DNA of 64,000 nucleotides from Rikenellaceae bacterium (GTDB taxonomy: Bacteria > Bacteroidota > Bacteroidia > Bacteroidales > Rikenellaceae), in contig SUZV01000006.1 of NCBI GenBank assembly GCA_015059715.1, positions 1 to 64,000 on the forward strand, read 5' to 3'. This document shows, in pieces, positions 9,168 through 18,096 of the stretch. The notes under the pieces are model-generated. The model did not search any database and was not told the DNA's origin. It saw only the letters and a program-made list of their open reading frames with translations. Position 1 is the stretch's first letter. Every line of letters begins with the position of its first letter. The position numbers were made by a program, and so were the translations under genes.

Positions 9168-11534
9168 ATGCGTCTAAGTGAACTTAAAACAGGTGAGAGT
9201 GCTACCGTAGTCAAGGTATTGGGCTATGGAGGCTTTCGCCGTCGTATCATGGAGATGGGCTTTGTGCGTGGACAGGAGGTTACCGTAATACTCGATGCTC
9301 CACTGAAAGACCCTATCGAGTACCACATCATGGGTTACGACATCTCGCTACGCCGCAAGGAGGCCGAGATGATTGTGGTGATGACACGCGAGGAGGCGGC
9401 AAAGATATCCGAGGTCGAGGCCTCGACACTCATAGATGGCGAAGATATTATGGTCGAGGCACTACGCAGTAGCCACAACCATATAACTATAGGCCTTGTA
9501 GGCAACCCAAATGCAGGCAAGACATCGCTATTTAACACGCTATGTGGCCGCAGCGAGCACGTGGGCAACTATAGCGGCGTTACGGTGGATGCCAAGCGCG
9601 GAGAGCTTAAATACAAGGGCTACACAATAGAGATTACCGACCTGCCAGGCACATACGCACTCTCGGCATACTCGCCCGAGGAGATGTACGTAAGACGACA
9701 CATTATCGACCACACGCCCGACATCATCGTTAATACCGTAGTAGCCTCCAACCTCGAACGCAACCTATACCTAACCACAGAGCTTATCGACATAAGCCCC
9801 AAGATGGTCATAGCTCTCAATATGTATGATGAGCTGGAGCGTAGCGGTGCCAAGTTCGACCACGAGGCCCTGGGAAAGATGATTGGTGTGCCCATAGTCC
9901 CCGTTGTAGCCACCTCAGAGAGGGGCATCGAGGAGTTTTTGGATACCATCATTGCCGTATATGAGAATCGCGACCAGAGCGTAAGACATATCCACATCGG
10001 CTACGGCTCGGTAATCGAAGAGCACCTCAAGGAGCTTAACGACGATATGCGACAGCATCGCAACGAGCTTACGGCACACTTCCCACCGCGATACTTTGCC
10101 CTTAAGCTTATTGAGGGCGACAAGGAGATTATATCGCTACTAAGCACTGCGCCCCACTTCGACCGCTGGAACGCTATGGCCGAGCATGCTCGCACATCTA
10201 TAGAGCAGGCCCTTGGCGAGGATATAGAGACAGCTCTTGCGGGGCAGAAATATGGCTTTATCTCGGGTGCGTTAAAGGAGACATATGCAGCCTCGGAGCA
10301 TAAGCGCAACACACTAAGTGACAAGCTTGATGCCATAGTCACACACCGCATCTGGGGCTTCCCGATATTCTTTGCCCTGATGTGGTTTATGTTCTACTGC
10401 ACGTTCACCCTTGGAGCATATCCTCAGGAGTGGATAGATATGGGTATCAGCTGGCTATACGACGCAGTTAAGCAGAGTATGGACGAGGGTCCCCTTCGAG
10501 ATATGCTCACCGATGGTGTAATAAGCGGTGTAGGTAGTGTGCTTGTCTTCCTGCCCAACATAATGATATTATACCTATTTATCTCACTACTTGAGGACTC
10601 GGGATACTTAGCACGTGCCGCCTTTATCATGGATAAGGTTATGCACCACATGGGTGTACATGGCAAGTCGTTTATCCCGATGATTATGGGATTTGGATGC
10701 AACGTACCAGCAGTTATGGCCTGTCGAACAATAGAGTGTACCACATCGAGGATTATAACCATAATGGTTGTGCCCTTTATGTCGTGTAGCGCACGTCTAC
10801 CTATATATATGATGATTGTAGGCACATTCTTTAAGGAGCACGCTGGCACGGCACTCTTCCTCCTCTACCTCTTCGGTATGATTATGGCCGTTATCTCGGC
10901 ACGTCTTATGCGACGCTTTATGTTCCGCGAGCAGGAGGCCCCCTTTGTTATGGAGCTCTCGCCATACCGCATACCTACGGCAAAGGCCACACTACGACAC
11001 ATGTGGACTAAGTGTGCGCAGTACGTAAAGAAGATGGGTGGTTTGATACTTATCGCATCGATAATCATCTGGCTACTGAGCTACTACCCACGTCCTCAGT
11101 ATAACGACACGATGGCCGAGGCCCCCAACTACGAACTCTCGTATATGGGCAAGATAGGCCAAGTCTGCGAGCCAATATTCGCACCTATGGATATGGAGTG
11201 GCAGGCCACCGTAGCCCTTATCTCGGGTATACCTGCCAAGGAGATTGTCGTGAGCACGATGAATGTGCTCTATGCGCAGCCTGGCGACGAGGCTCCCGAG
11301 AGTGACGAGGAGCTATCGCCGAGCGCAAGTGAGAGGATAGCGCGCAGTATGTCTATACCTACCGCCGTAGCATTCCTCATCTTCTCGCTGCTATACCTAC
11401 CCTGCATAGCTACGATTATAGGCATTGGCTCGGAGCTTAACTGGAAGTGGGCAGTAGGCTCGGCACTATACAATACGGCCTTAGCGTGGATAGTTGCGTG
11501 GATAGGCTTCCACCTAACAACACTAATCTTGTAG
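9168..11534 (+). CDS. feoAB: Fused FeoA-FeoB ferrous iron transporter
   Basis: The track start (8970) is too early; the ATG at 9168 behind the promoter gives 788 residues starting MRLSELKTGESATVV. Residues about 1-75 are an SH3-like FeoA domain. The FeoB GTPase follows with G1 GNPNAGKT (about 110-118), DLPGTYAL as G3 and an NMYDE-type G4. The second half (about 390-788) holds the polytopic FeoB permease with Gate repeats (PFMSCSARLPIYMMI and GIPAKEIVVSTM). The protein imports Fe2+ across the inner membrane. FeoA-FeoB fusion is common in Bacteroidota. A 48-codon Cys-rich partner follows 3 bases after the stop. Confidence 0.96.
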   Translation: MRLSELKTGESATVVKVLGYGGFRRRIMEMGFVRGQEVTVILDAPLKDPIEYHIMGYDISLRRKEAEMIVVMTREEAAKISEVEASTLIDGEDIMVEALRSSHNHITIGLVGNPNAGKTSLFNTLCGRSEHVGNYSGVTVDAKRGELKYKGYTIEITDLPGTYALSAYSPEEMYVRRHIIDHTPDIIVNTVVASNLERNLYLTTELIDISPKMVIALNMYDELERSGAKFDHEALGKMIGVPIVPVVATSERGIEEFLDTIIAVYENRDQSVRHIHIGYGSVIEEHLKELNDDMRQHRNELTAHFPPRYFALKLIEGDKEIISLLSTAPHFDRWNAMAEHARTSIEQALGEDIETALAGQKYGFISGALKETYAASEHKRNTLSDKLDAIVTHRIWGFPIFFALMWFMFYCTFTLGAYPQEWIDMGISWLYDAVKQSMDEGPLRDMLTDGVISGVGSVLVFLPNIMILYLFISLLEDSGYLARAAFIMDKVMHHMGVHGKSFIPMIMGFGCNVPAVMACRTIECTTSRIITIMVVPFMSCSARLPIYMMIVGTFFKEHAGTALFLLYLFGMIMAVISARLMRRFMFREQEAPFVMELSPYRIPTAKATLRHMWTKCAQYVKKMGGLILIASIIIWLLSYYPRPQYNDTMAEAPNYELSYMGKIGQVCEPIFAPMDMEWQATVALISGIPAKEIVVSTMNVLYAQPGDEAPESDEELSPSASERIARSMSIPTAVAFLIFSLLYLPCIATIIGIGSELNWKWAVGSALYNTALAWIVAWIGFHLTTLIL

Positions 11535-11537
11535 GGT

Positions 11538-11684
11538 ATGAATTGGCAAGAGATAGCTGTTTATATCATAGGAGCATTGGCCGTAATAGCCGTACTACGC
11601 AAGCTGTGGCGGCTTATTGTCTGTCGCGACAGCGCGGGCTGCTCCGACTGTAGCAAGGAGTGTCCACACCGAAAGAAGAGTTAA
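11538..11684 (+). CDS. FeoB-associated Cys-rich membrane protein
   Basis: Too short for the ORF track. ATG at 11538 gives 48 residues: one transmembrane helix (VYIIGALAVIAVLRKLW) followed by a cytosolic tail with CRDSAGCSDCSKECPH, four closely spaced cysteines. This is the layout of the FeoB-associated Cys-rich membrane proteins found directly behind feoB in many anaerobes. The cysteines may bind iron or an Fe-S centre and assist FeoB, but the function is not established. The 3-base gap to feoAB and the terminator right behind it make it a cotranscribed gene. Confidence 0.85.
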   Translation: MNWQEIAVYIIGALAVIAVLRKLWRLIVCRDSAGCSDCSKECPHRKKS

Positions 11685-11686
11685 AA

Positions 11687-11725
11687 ATGGGTCGTGCAGG
11701 GGGTTAAATCCTTAGCACGACCCAT
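11687..11725. terminator. Bidirectional terminator between feoAB and cdaA
   Basis: ATGGGTCGTGC (11687-11697) pairs perfectly with GCACGACCCAT (11715-11725). On the minus strand it is followed by TTTTTAA, so it should end cdaA transcripts; it can also stop feoAB. Confidence 0.75.
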
Positions 11726-11744
11726 TCTGTTACGTACAACCCTA

Positions 11745-12554
11745 CTACTTTTTCTCTCTTGCATCGTCACGCTGGTCATTCTTATTCATAAGCTTACGAA
11801 TGGCCTGCTCAAGACTCTTAGGGTCTACATTACGCTTAATCTGCGAGTCATGAGCCAGAGATATCTGACCCGTCTCCTCAGACACTGCAATGACTATAGC
11901 ATCCGACACCTCACTCATACCGAGAGCAGCACGGTGACGCATACCATATGCCTTGGGGACCTCCTGACGTGTTGAGGGCAGCACACACTTAGCCGCAACC
12001 ACCCTATCGCCACTGATAATCATAGCACCATCGTGTAGAGGGGCATTCTTAAAGAACACATTCTCGATAAGTGGCGTAGACACCTTGGCATCTATGGCTA
12101 TACCACTCTCCTCGACAACACCGAGGTCATTAGACTGCTTAAGGATAATAAGTGCGCCCACCTTCTCCTGACCCATCTCCTGACACGCTGCGACTATAGG
12201 CTTGAGGTTAAAATCATCCTCACCCTTACGATTACGCAGGTTGAATATGCGCGTTAGCCACTCGAAACGCTCTCTCTGGCGACCTATGACCTGTAGGAAG
12301 TGGCGTATCTCGGGTTGGAAGATGATGAGTATGGCGATAACACCGACAGAGATTATCTGTCCGAGAATTGTCGAGAAGAGGACCAAGTTGAAAGTCTTAA
12401 CGAGTATCCATACTAAATAGATAACGAAGATACCCATCATAATATAGGGTGCGCTGGTACCCTTCATTGCTCGGTAAGCAGCATATAGTAGCGACGACAC
12501 CAAGACAATATCGATGACATCAACAAACGTAAATGGTATAAATCCCATTGTCAT
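11745..12554 (-). CDS. cdaA: Diadenylate cyclase (c-di-AMP synthase)
   Basis: A 269-residue CdaA/DacA-type enzyme that joins two ATP to c-di-AMP. It has three N-terminal transmembrane helices (about 10-90) and a DAC domain with both catalytic motifs, DGA (NAPLHDGAMII) and RHR (GMRHRAALG). A charged tail with MNKNDQRDDAREKK follows. Two ATGs (codons 1 and 3) are possible starts. It lies downstream of the Skp-like gene, separated from it by a terminator, and is probably transcribed alone. No CdaR-like partner is visible. Confidence 0.93.
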   Translation of the reverse strand: MTMGFIPFTFVDVIDIVLVSSLLYAAYRAMKGTSAPYIMMGIFVIYLVWILVKTFNLVLFSTILGQIISVGVIAILIIFQPEIRHFLQVIGRQRERFEWLTRIFNLRNRKGEDDFNLKPIVAACQEMGQEKVGALIILKQSNDLGVVEESGIAIDAKVSTPLIENVFFKNAPLHDGAMIISGDRVVAAKCVLPSTRQEVPKAYGMRHRAALGMSEVSDAIVIAVSEETGQISLAHDSQIKRNVDPKSLEQAIRKLMNKNDQRDDAREKK

Positions 12555-12613
12555 AAACAGTTTAGTATAAGTAAGAAGGCAACACAGCCCATTGTTTACG
12601 GTGCGAAATTAGT

Positions 12614-12654
12614 TAAAAAAATGCCGACTTGCAAGTGCAAATCGGCAATTTTTT
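12614..12654 (-). terminator. Rho-independent terminator after the Skp-like gene
   Basis: GCCGACTTGCA and TGCAAATCGGC form a hairpin flanked by A6/T6 runs on both sides; read on the minus strand the tail is ATTTTTTTAAC. It isolates the Skp-like gene from cdaA. Confidence 0.85.
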
Positions 12655-12667
12655 ACCCTTTTGTCGT

Positions 12668-13348
12668 TTACTCAAGTACACCAGCCTCGTAGAGAGCATC
12701 TACACTCTTAAGCACAATATCCGAAATATTGAGCGATGGATCAGCATCGACAACAGATACTGCATTGAGAATCATCTTATAACGTCTGTCGGCATTAATC
12801 TCGTCGAGAGCCTTGCGAGTAAGCTCCTGGAAGCGGTTCATAAGAACCATCTGCTCCTCGGCCAAAGCCTGCTCCTCGGCCTGAAGTGTCTGACTCTCGG
12901 TCTGCACAGTACTCTGTAGCGCAGTCATACGTGTCTGGATAGAGTCGCCCTTCTTCTGTAACTCCTCCTGCTTCTGCTGCGCATTGAGGGTTGTTATAAG
13001 ACCCTTCTCGTAGTCCTGCTGAAGCTTAAGAGCGTCGGCCTGAAGCTTGTTATACTCCGTAGCCAGGCTCTGCTCCTTCTTAGCCCATCCCTCCTGAGCT
13101 GCCGTAGCACGCTTCTGGAACTCCTGCATCTTGGTCTCAAGAGCCTTACCCTCAGCTGCAAAGAGCTTGCTCGATGCCATAATATAGTCGAGGTCTATAT
13201 ATACCACATCACCACTTGCCACACACTCTACGGTGCGCACCTCAGTGCTGTCGCTCAGGGTTGCTTCCTCCTTAGTATCGCTTGTTTTGCCGCCACAAGA
13301 TGCCAACAACATAGCAAGGGCAGAGATAAAGAAAAGTGACTTTTTCAT
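12668..13348 (-). CDS. Skp/OmpH-like periplasmic lipoprotein
   Basis: A 226-residue lipoprotein: signal peptide with lipobox LLASCGG (Cys18), a low-complexity linker, then the OmpH/Skp pattern, a short strand VVYIDLDYIMASS followed by a long Gln/Glu/Lys-rich coiled coil (about 65-180) and a closing segment KMILNAVSVVDADPSLNISDIV. Skp is a trimeric holdase for outer membrane proteins crossing the periplasm; a lipid-anchored version would work at a membrane face. There is no bamA next to it. It has its own promoter and terminator. Confidence 0.85.
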   Translation of the reverse strand: MKKSLFFISALAMLLASCGGKTSDTKEEATLSDSTEVRTVECVASGDVVYIDLDYIMASSKLFAAEGKALETKMQEFQKRATAAQEGWAKKEQSLATEYNKLQADALKLQQDYEKGLITTLNAQQKQEELQKKGDSIQTRMTALQSTVQTESQTLQAEEQALAEEQMVLMNRFQELTRKALDEINADRRYKMILNAVSVVDADPSLNISDIVLKSVDALYEAGVLE

Positions 13349-13392
13349 AATTTTTTATACTTCGTTTTAGTTAAATTTCGAGTTTCGAAACA

Positions 13393-13400
13393 CAAAGGTA
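13393..13400 (-). promoter_or_regulatory. -7 element of the Skp-like gene
   Basis: TACCTTTG on the minus strand, about 45 bases upstream of the ATG at 13348; back to back with the ruvA promoter. Confidence 0.65.
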
Positions 13401-13412
13401 AGAAAATTTATT

Positions 13413-13420
13413 TACTTTTG
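13413..13420 (+). promoter_or_regulatory. -7 element of ruvA
   Basis: TACTTTTG matches TAnnTTTG, 40 bases upstream of the ruvA ATG. Together with the element at 13393 it forms a divergent promoter pair. Confidence 0.55.
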
Positions 13421-13459
13421 TAGAAATTTTAGAATATTTTTCATTTTTAGGGTTATAGT

Positions 13460-14059
13460 ATGTACGAATATATCAAGGGACAGCTATCCGAGGCCACACC
13501 TACATACGCCGTTATCGAGGCAGCAGGCATAGGATATTTCATAAATATCTCGCTTAAGACATTTAGCGACATTGAGCGCGCCACCGAGGCACTGCTATAT
13601 ACGCACTTTGTTGTGCGCGAGGACCAACAGGCACTCTATGGTTTCTCGACAAAGCTTGAACGCGAACTCTTCCGTCAGCTCATTAGCGTATCGGGCGTAG
13701 GTGGCAACACCGCACGTATGATACTATCGACATATACGGCACACGAACTGCAAAATATCATCGCTACGGAGAATGCCGTACTGCTCAAGAATGTCAAGGG
13801 GTTAGGCCTTAAGACCGCCCAGAAGATTATCGTCGAACTCTCGGGCAAGATGCTTGAGTTGGGAGCAAGCGATATCATGACACCACAACTGAGCAAGGGT
13901 GGCACACCAAATAACGAAGTCTACGACGAGGCTATGGCGGCCCTCTCGATGCTCGGATTCCAAAAGGCGGCATCAGACAAGGCTCTCAAGGCTATATTCA
14001 AGGAGAACCCTGCGATTTCTGTCGAGGAGGCCATACGCGCAGCCCTGAAGCGTATGTAG
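13460..14059 (+). CDS. ruvA: Holliday junction DNA helicase subunit RuvA
   Basis: A 199-residue tetramer-forming protein that holds the Holliday junction while RuvB pumps it. The N-terminal OB fold starts MYEYIKGQLSEATPTYAVIEAAGIGYFINIS. Two helix-hairpin-helix motifs follow (LISVSGVGGNTARMIL and LKNVKGLGLKTAQKII), and the flexible linker leads to domain III (EAMAALSMLGFQKAASDKALKAI), which contacts RuvB. Length and order are standard. No ruvB or ruvC is in the window. Confidence 0.97.
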   Translation: MYEYIKGQLSEATPTYAVIEAAGIGYFINISLKTFSDIERATEALLYTHFVVREDQQALYGFSTKLERELFRQLISVSGVGGNTARMILSTYTAHELQNIIATENAVLLKNVKGLGLKTAQKIIVELSGKMLELGASDIMTPQLSKGGTPNNEVYDEAMAALSMLGFQKAASDKALKAIFKENPAISVEEAIRAALKRM

Positions 14060-14133
14060 ACCACCACAAGCTCCAAGAGTGCGCTATAGCCCCACTTTTT
14101 GGCATAAAATATCGTAGGTTGCAAAATATTTAC

Positions 14134-14141
14134 TACCTTTG
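14134..14141 (+). promoter_or_regulatory. -7 element of the first FKBP lipoprotein
   Basis: TACCTTTG 20 bases upstream of ATG 14161. It shows that the track start at 14119 lies upstream of transcription start and cannot be used. Confidence 0.6.
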
Positions 14142-14160
14142 TGCGATATATATGTATATG

Positions 14161-14778
14161 ATGAGTATAAGGAGAATATCTATATGTGTGGCCATGGCAT
14201 TTATAGCCATAGCTATGGTGGCGTGTAAGAACGACACCGACACCGTACTTACCAAGCAGCAGTCGTCGATAGAGAGCTATCTGACAGGAGGTCACAAGCC
14301 TCGCCTTATCGAGGAGAGCAAGGTGGGCGAATCGTTAGATGAGAACCCCCAGTTCTACACACGCTGGGATATGGATATATATCGCTACATATCGACCTAC
14401 TACGACGAGGGTCGCGAGGATAGAGCCGAGATATACAACGGCACTAAGTTCGACATGGTATATACCGCCTATATCTTCAATAACGGGGCCCCTGCGGTAG
14501 CCGATATGTTTGCAACAAACGACCCCGACTCCATTGAGCAGCTTAAGCAGGCAGGACTAAACACCTCGTACGAATGGTCTACCGAGCCTATGAGCATAAC
14601 CTTAGGTAGTAGCTCGCTTGTCGGTGGTCTTGAGACTGCATTAGAGGGGTGTCGCGAAGGTGACAGTGTCGAGATATACCTTACGTACATCGAGGCCTAT
14701 GGCAACAACTACATTGGCAAAGTTCCAAGTAAGTCCTCTGTCGTGTGGTTTATCGACATTGTGGATGTTAAGGAGTAG
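14161..14778 (+). CDS. FKBP-type peptidyl-prolyl isomerase lipoprotein
   Basis: With the start moved to ATG 14161 (14158 is also possible) the protein has 205 residues: signal peptide MSIRRISICVAMAFIAIAMVAC with lipobox Cys, a linker and an FKBP domain (about 80-205). The domain shows the expected order: FDMVYTAYIFNNG, ITLGSSSLVGGLETALEGCREGDSVEIYLTYIEAYG, then a loop and VVWFIDIVDV. FKBPs speed up proline isomerisation; the lipoprotein form resembles FkpA/GldI-like proteins that act in envelope protein folding. Some active-site aromatics are replaced, so catalytic activity is uncertain. It is followed by a paralogue 138 bases downstream. Confidence 0.82.
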   Translation: MSIRRISICVAMAFIAIAMVACKNDTDTVLTKQQSSIESYLTGGHKPRLIEESKVGESLDENPQFYTRWDMDIYRYISTYYDEGREDRAEIYNGTKFDMVYTAYIFNNGAPAVADMFATNDPDSIEQLKQAGLNTSYEWSTEPMSITLGSSSLVGGLETALEGCREGDSVEIYLTYIEAYGNNYIGKVPSKSSVVWFIDIVDVKE

Positions 14779-14828
14779 CCGAGTAATTTTATAGTATTCA
14801 CAGCTTTAAGAGAAGAGATATAGTTAAG

Positions 14829-14870
14829 GTAGACTCTATAAATTATACAATTAACGGAGATAGAGTCTAC
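14829..14870 (+). repeat. 11-bp perfect inverted repeat between the two FKBP genes
   Basis: GTAGACTCTAT (14829-14839) and ATAGAGTCTAC (14860-14870) with a 20-base loop, about 46 bases ahead of the second FKBP gene. There is no U-tract, so it may be an attenuating or stabilising hairpin rather than a plain terminator. Confidence 0.5.
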
Positions 14871-14916
14871 TTACAACAGAGTTAAATTTTCACTAATTTA
14901 TTATAGACACCATAAG

Positions 14917-16470
14917 ATGAGACATCTATCCACGCTCACAATATTAACACTACTCCTTACTACACTCTTGTCGTGCGTCGAGGAGCCACAGCTTACGTAT
15001 AACGAGATTGAGCAACGCTCACTTAAGGCGTGGGTCGAGAAGTACCACCCCGAGTTAGTCGACAACTATCAGGAGGAGGGTGGCTACTACGTCGAGGTGA
15101 TAAATCGCGGCGTGCAGGACTCTGTAGCTATCTCGGGCAAGGATGTGTGGGTATGGTTTGACTTTACGGGGCGCGACCTTAATGGCACGATACACGAGAC
15201 ACGCAGCGCAGAGCTCGCCACACAACTTAATACATATACCAACTACACGCACTACATCCCAGCCTTCCGCTTCAGTGGTGCCGACCATCACACGCTTATG
15301 GAGGGCACGTATCTGGCTACGTTCAATAAGCTCAAGATTGGCGACGAGGAGCTTGAGGTGCGCTACGGCACCGAGCTACGTCTATACCTTCCATCCTCGG
15401 TTATCGGCAGCACCGTTGATACCAACGATGGTGGCTACGAGGGAGAGTTTGCATCGGATGGCACAAAGCCTATGATTGTAGATATGAAGATTTGGGGACA
15501 TGTAAATAACCCTGTAGCCTACGAGGGTGAGCGTGTCAACAGCTTTGCTAAGGCTAATGGCGGACTATGTAGCGACCATAAGAGCGTTACAGAGGATGAT
15601 GCAACGACTGAGGCGGTGCGTCGCCGCACTACACGCACCGAGAACGAGGAGAGTGGCGACGAGGAGGTTGACACACGCCCCTTGGAGTTCTTCGATGGAC
15701 GTTGGCACCAGCCCGTAGATACACTTGAGCAGCTACTTGTTAACTATGCATACTCGCCTGCACGTACCACGTTTGACTATCGCAATGCGTTAGGTAGCGA
15801 TACGCTTAAGTACCCCAACGAGACGCAGTACGATGCTGGACGCATATATGGCTCGGGGCAACTTGGCGATATTGACCGCCGTATTAACGAGGCTTTAGTT
15901 GAGCGTTTTGGCGCAGGCATAAGCTACGACGAGGTGTTGGAGGCCGACTCGATAAACGTAAAGAATGTTGCCAAGATATGGTATATAGGACGCTTCCTCG
16001 ATGGTTTTATCTTCGATACCAACATCGACGAGGTTAAGGAGATTGTGTATGGCAAGGTTGATGACGAGGGCGAGGCGTTGGAGTTTGAGACTACCGATCC
16101 GGAAGATAATGAGTATATATTAGCTTGGGAGCTGGCTATGCCCACGCTACGTTTAGGTCAGTGGGCGACGATACTTACAGTATCGACATACGGCTACGGC
16201 ATTGAGGGCAAGGCGGGTACGCACACCTCGACAACCACAACCGACAACTCCTACTACGACTACGCCAACTACTACAACTATATGAATTATATGAATAACT
16301 ACTACGGCTACGGCTATGGTAATATGTATAATTCTGGCTACTACGGCTATAACCCTTACTACTACGGTTATACGCCACCTACCACAGGCACTACGATAAC
16401 GACAACAACGACCTCGGCAGAGATACAATCATACGCTCCGCTGATGTTCCAAGTCTTTGTCGAGAAGTAG
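14917..16470 (+). CDS. Large FKBP-like lipoprotein with Tyr/Asn/Gly-rich insert
   Basis: A 517-residue lipoprotein (lipobox LLSCVEE). It has an N-terminal region with FKBP-like blocks (VWVWFDFTGRDLNGT, MEGTYLATFNKLKIGDEELEVRY, about 65-200), an acidic linker (about 225-250) and a C-terminal FKBP-like domain (about 340-517) with VKNVAKIWYIGRFLDGFIFDTN, MPTLRLGQWATILTVSTYGYGIEG and the closing strand PLMFQVFVEK. Between the last two elements, where FKBP carries its 80s loop, there is an insertion of about 45 residues dominated by Tyr, Asn and Gly (NYYNYMNYMNNYYGYGYG) and flanked by Thr-rich runs. It is the second of two adjacent FKBP-type genes. Probably surface or periplasmic; isomerase activity is unproven. 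Confidence 0.78.
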   Translation: MRHLSTLTILTLLLTTLLSCVEEPQLTYNEIEQRSLKAWVEKYHPELVDNYQEEGGYYVEVINRGVQDSVAISGKDVWVWFDFTGRDLNGTIHETRSAELATQLNTYTNYTHYIPAFRFSGADHHTLMEGTYLATFNKLKIGDEELEVRYGTELRLYLPSSVIGSTVDTNDGGYEGEFASDGTKPMIVDMKIWGHVNNPVAYEGERVNSFAKANGGLCSDHKSVTEDDATTEAVRRRTTRTENEESGDEEVDTRPLEFFDGRWHQPVDTLEQLLVNYAYSPARTTFDYRNALGSDTLKYPNETQYDAGRIYGSGQLGDIDRRINEALVERFGAGISYDEVLEADSINVKNVAKIWYIGRFLDGFIFDTNIDEVKEIVYGKVDDEGEALEFETTDPEDNEYILAWELAMPTLRLGQWATILTVSTYGYGIEGKAGTHTSTTTTDNSYYDYANYYNYMNYMNNYYGYGYGNMYNSGYYGYNPYYYGYTPPTTGTTITTTTTSAEIQSYAPLMFQVFVEK

Positions 16471-16590
16471 TTCCAGTATCACACCCAACGAATTGTATTC
16501 GACAATAAATGGGGTTAGATGGGGCGCGCTGTCGCTATCGTCCTTATCGACCCTTTAGCTCGCTTACTAAGAGAGCTACCCCACAGTTTT

Positions 16591-16613
16591 AGATGTCACC
16601 GCAAGGTGACATC
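16591..16613. terminator. Strong short hairpin between convergent genes
   Basis: AGATGTCACC (16591-16600) and GGTGACATCT (16604-16613) form a perfect 10-bp stem with a GCAA tetraloop, between the second FKBP gene and the DUF819 gene. It lacks a U-tract. Similar GCAA-capped ACC/GGT hairpins occur at 23.2 kb and 61.9 kb. Confidence 0.5.
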
Positions 16614-16641
16614 TATTACTCATTACTAATTGGCATCGCCC

Positions 16642-17808
16642 CTACAGCCACTCTAATACTCTTTCGATAAGTACCCCGAAGTGGTTGCCCAAGGCGTAAC
16701 CTACGATACCTGCACCTAAGCCCGTAACCAAGGCACTGCGGTTGCGCATAACGCCTGCGGCCATAGGCACAAAGGGCGGAGAGTTGATAAAGGCGACAGA
16801 GGAGATGACCATAGAGTCGGCATCGACCTTAAGGATACGGCAGACAACGGCGTGTAACAGCAGTGATGCAAAAACAGCGAAGAGCATAAAGGCTATCTGG
16901 TTGAGTCCTGCGCTGATATCTATCTTCGAGAAGTCAGCCATGGTGGCTATCGCCAAGCTGAATATATATATAAGGTACATACCCACGTCATAGCTACGCT
17001 TAAGCTCCCTAATAGGGCGCACGAAGGATGCCGCTACGCCCAACGTAGTAATCATAAGGATAAAGACCACCATAAACCACGACTCGGGAAGCAGTATGGC
17101 CGTAACGCCCGAAATAGCGACTATTATGATGGTGACACCAAATATCTTACCCATCTGCTTAACCCCCTCACGAGTAAAGAGGCCTTCGTAGTCACTCACC
17201 TCGCTTACCGAGGCGGCAATATCGGCACTATCTATCGCATCGAGCATAGCGCGCTCTACAGGCTCGCCATAGAGACGGCGGAAGAGGCGTATGCCTATGC
17301 TAAAGAGAAAGACAAAATAGAGGAACGATATCACTATATCGTATGAGTTTATGAGCGTAAATGTGCTGCTCTCAGTCTGAAATATTGTTTGCAGGGCAGC
17401 GGCATTTACCGTACCTCCTGTATACATACCCGATATTATACCACCTATCTCCGCTCCCTCGTTTAGCTCTCGACCGAAGAGCATATAGCCTCCAGCTACG
17501 GCTATGGCTACTGATAGAAAACCGCTCACCGACACCTTAATCTGTAGGCCCAACTCCTCGCGCTTAAAGCGACATCCGTAGAGCATCATAGGTATAGCCA
17601 GGGGTACCATAACATTGGGTAACAGCTCCTGCCATAGTGCTATCTCAGAGGGCAGCGAGGGGATATTTCCAACAAGGATACCCACAGCATAGAGCACCAT
17701 AATAGGCCCTATCTTCGCAAGTAGCGAATATCGACGACATAGATATACTACAAGCGCAGGGGCAAGCAGATAGAACGCTAAGGTTAGGATATAGTAGAAA
17801 ACTTGCAT
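16642..17808 (-). CDS. DUF819 family membrane protein
   Basis: A 388-residue polytopic inner membrane protein. The GGIISGMYTGGTVNAAALQ motif (about 135-153) and the two five-helix halves are typical of the DUF819 (YjcL-like) family, related in topology to the bile acid/arsenite and cation-proton transporter fold. The substrate is unknown. A TACCTTTG element (minus strand, 17832-17839) lies 23 bases upstream of the ATG. It is divergent from the SBF transporter gene. Confidence 0.85.
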   Translation of the reverse strand: MQVFYYILTLAFYLLAPALVVYLCRRYSLLAKIGPIMVLYAVGILVGNIPSLPSEIALWQELLPNVMVPLAIPMMLYGCRFKREELGLQIKVSVSGFLSVAIAVAGGYMLFGRELNEGAEIGGIISGMYTGGTVNAAALQTIFQTESSTFTLINSYDIVISFLYFVFLFSIGIRLFRRLYGEPVERAMLDAIDSADIAASVSEVSDYEGLFTREGVKQMGKIFGVTIIIVAISGVTAILLPESWFMVVFILMITTLGVAASFVRPIRELKRSYDVGMYLIYIFSLAIATMADFSKIDISAGLNQIAFMLFAVFASLLLHAVVCRILKVDADSMVISSVAFINSPPFVPMAAGVMRNRSALVTGLGAGIVGYALGNHFGVLIERVLEWL

Positions 17809-17831
17809 ATTGTGAAGGTTAGATTCTGCTA

Positions 17832-17839
17832 CAAAGGTA
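17832..17839 (-). promoter_or_regulatory. -7 element of the DUF819 gene
   Basis: TACCTTTG on the minus strand, immediately ahead of the gene. Confidence 0.65.
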
Positions 17840-17958
17840 CTAAAATTATGACCACAAATGCTACAATCGAGTGGTAAATAAGTAAGTATATATACCTATA
17901 AATATGCTTTATGATGCATATAATGTCTGAAAAAGTTCTTTTTTACTGAAAAAACTTT

Positions 17959-17966
17959 TATGTTTG
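17959..17966 (+). promoter_or_regulatory. Probable -7 element of the SBF transporter gene
   Basis: TATGTTTG fits TAnnTTTG. If used, the leader is about 125 nt, longer than for most genes here, and it contains the small hairpin GGGGAATATCCCC about 20 bases before the ATG. Confidence 0.45.
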
Positions 17967-18096
17967 TATGTCGTAATATGGCCTTCACGCCCCTTTGGCA
18001 GCCCACTCTTGCCACCATAATAGCGTGAATGATTATGCGAAACGGACGAATATATTAACTGTAAGGAGGGGAATATCCCCCACAAAACTACGTACT

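Noticed and set aside
16153-16428. Antisense ORF rich in Val, Ile and Arg
   Set aside because: It is the complement of the Tyr/Asn/Gly-rich tract; the low-complexity composition explains the open frame.
17840-18096. Possible riboswitch in the SBF leader
   Set aside because: Only a 4-5 bp hairpin (GGGGAATATCCCC) is visible and no known aptamer motif was found.
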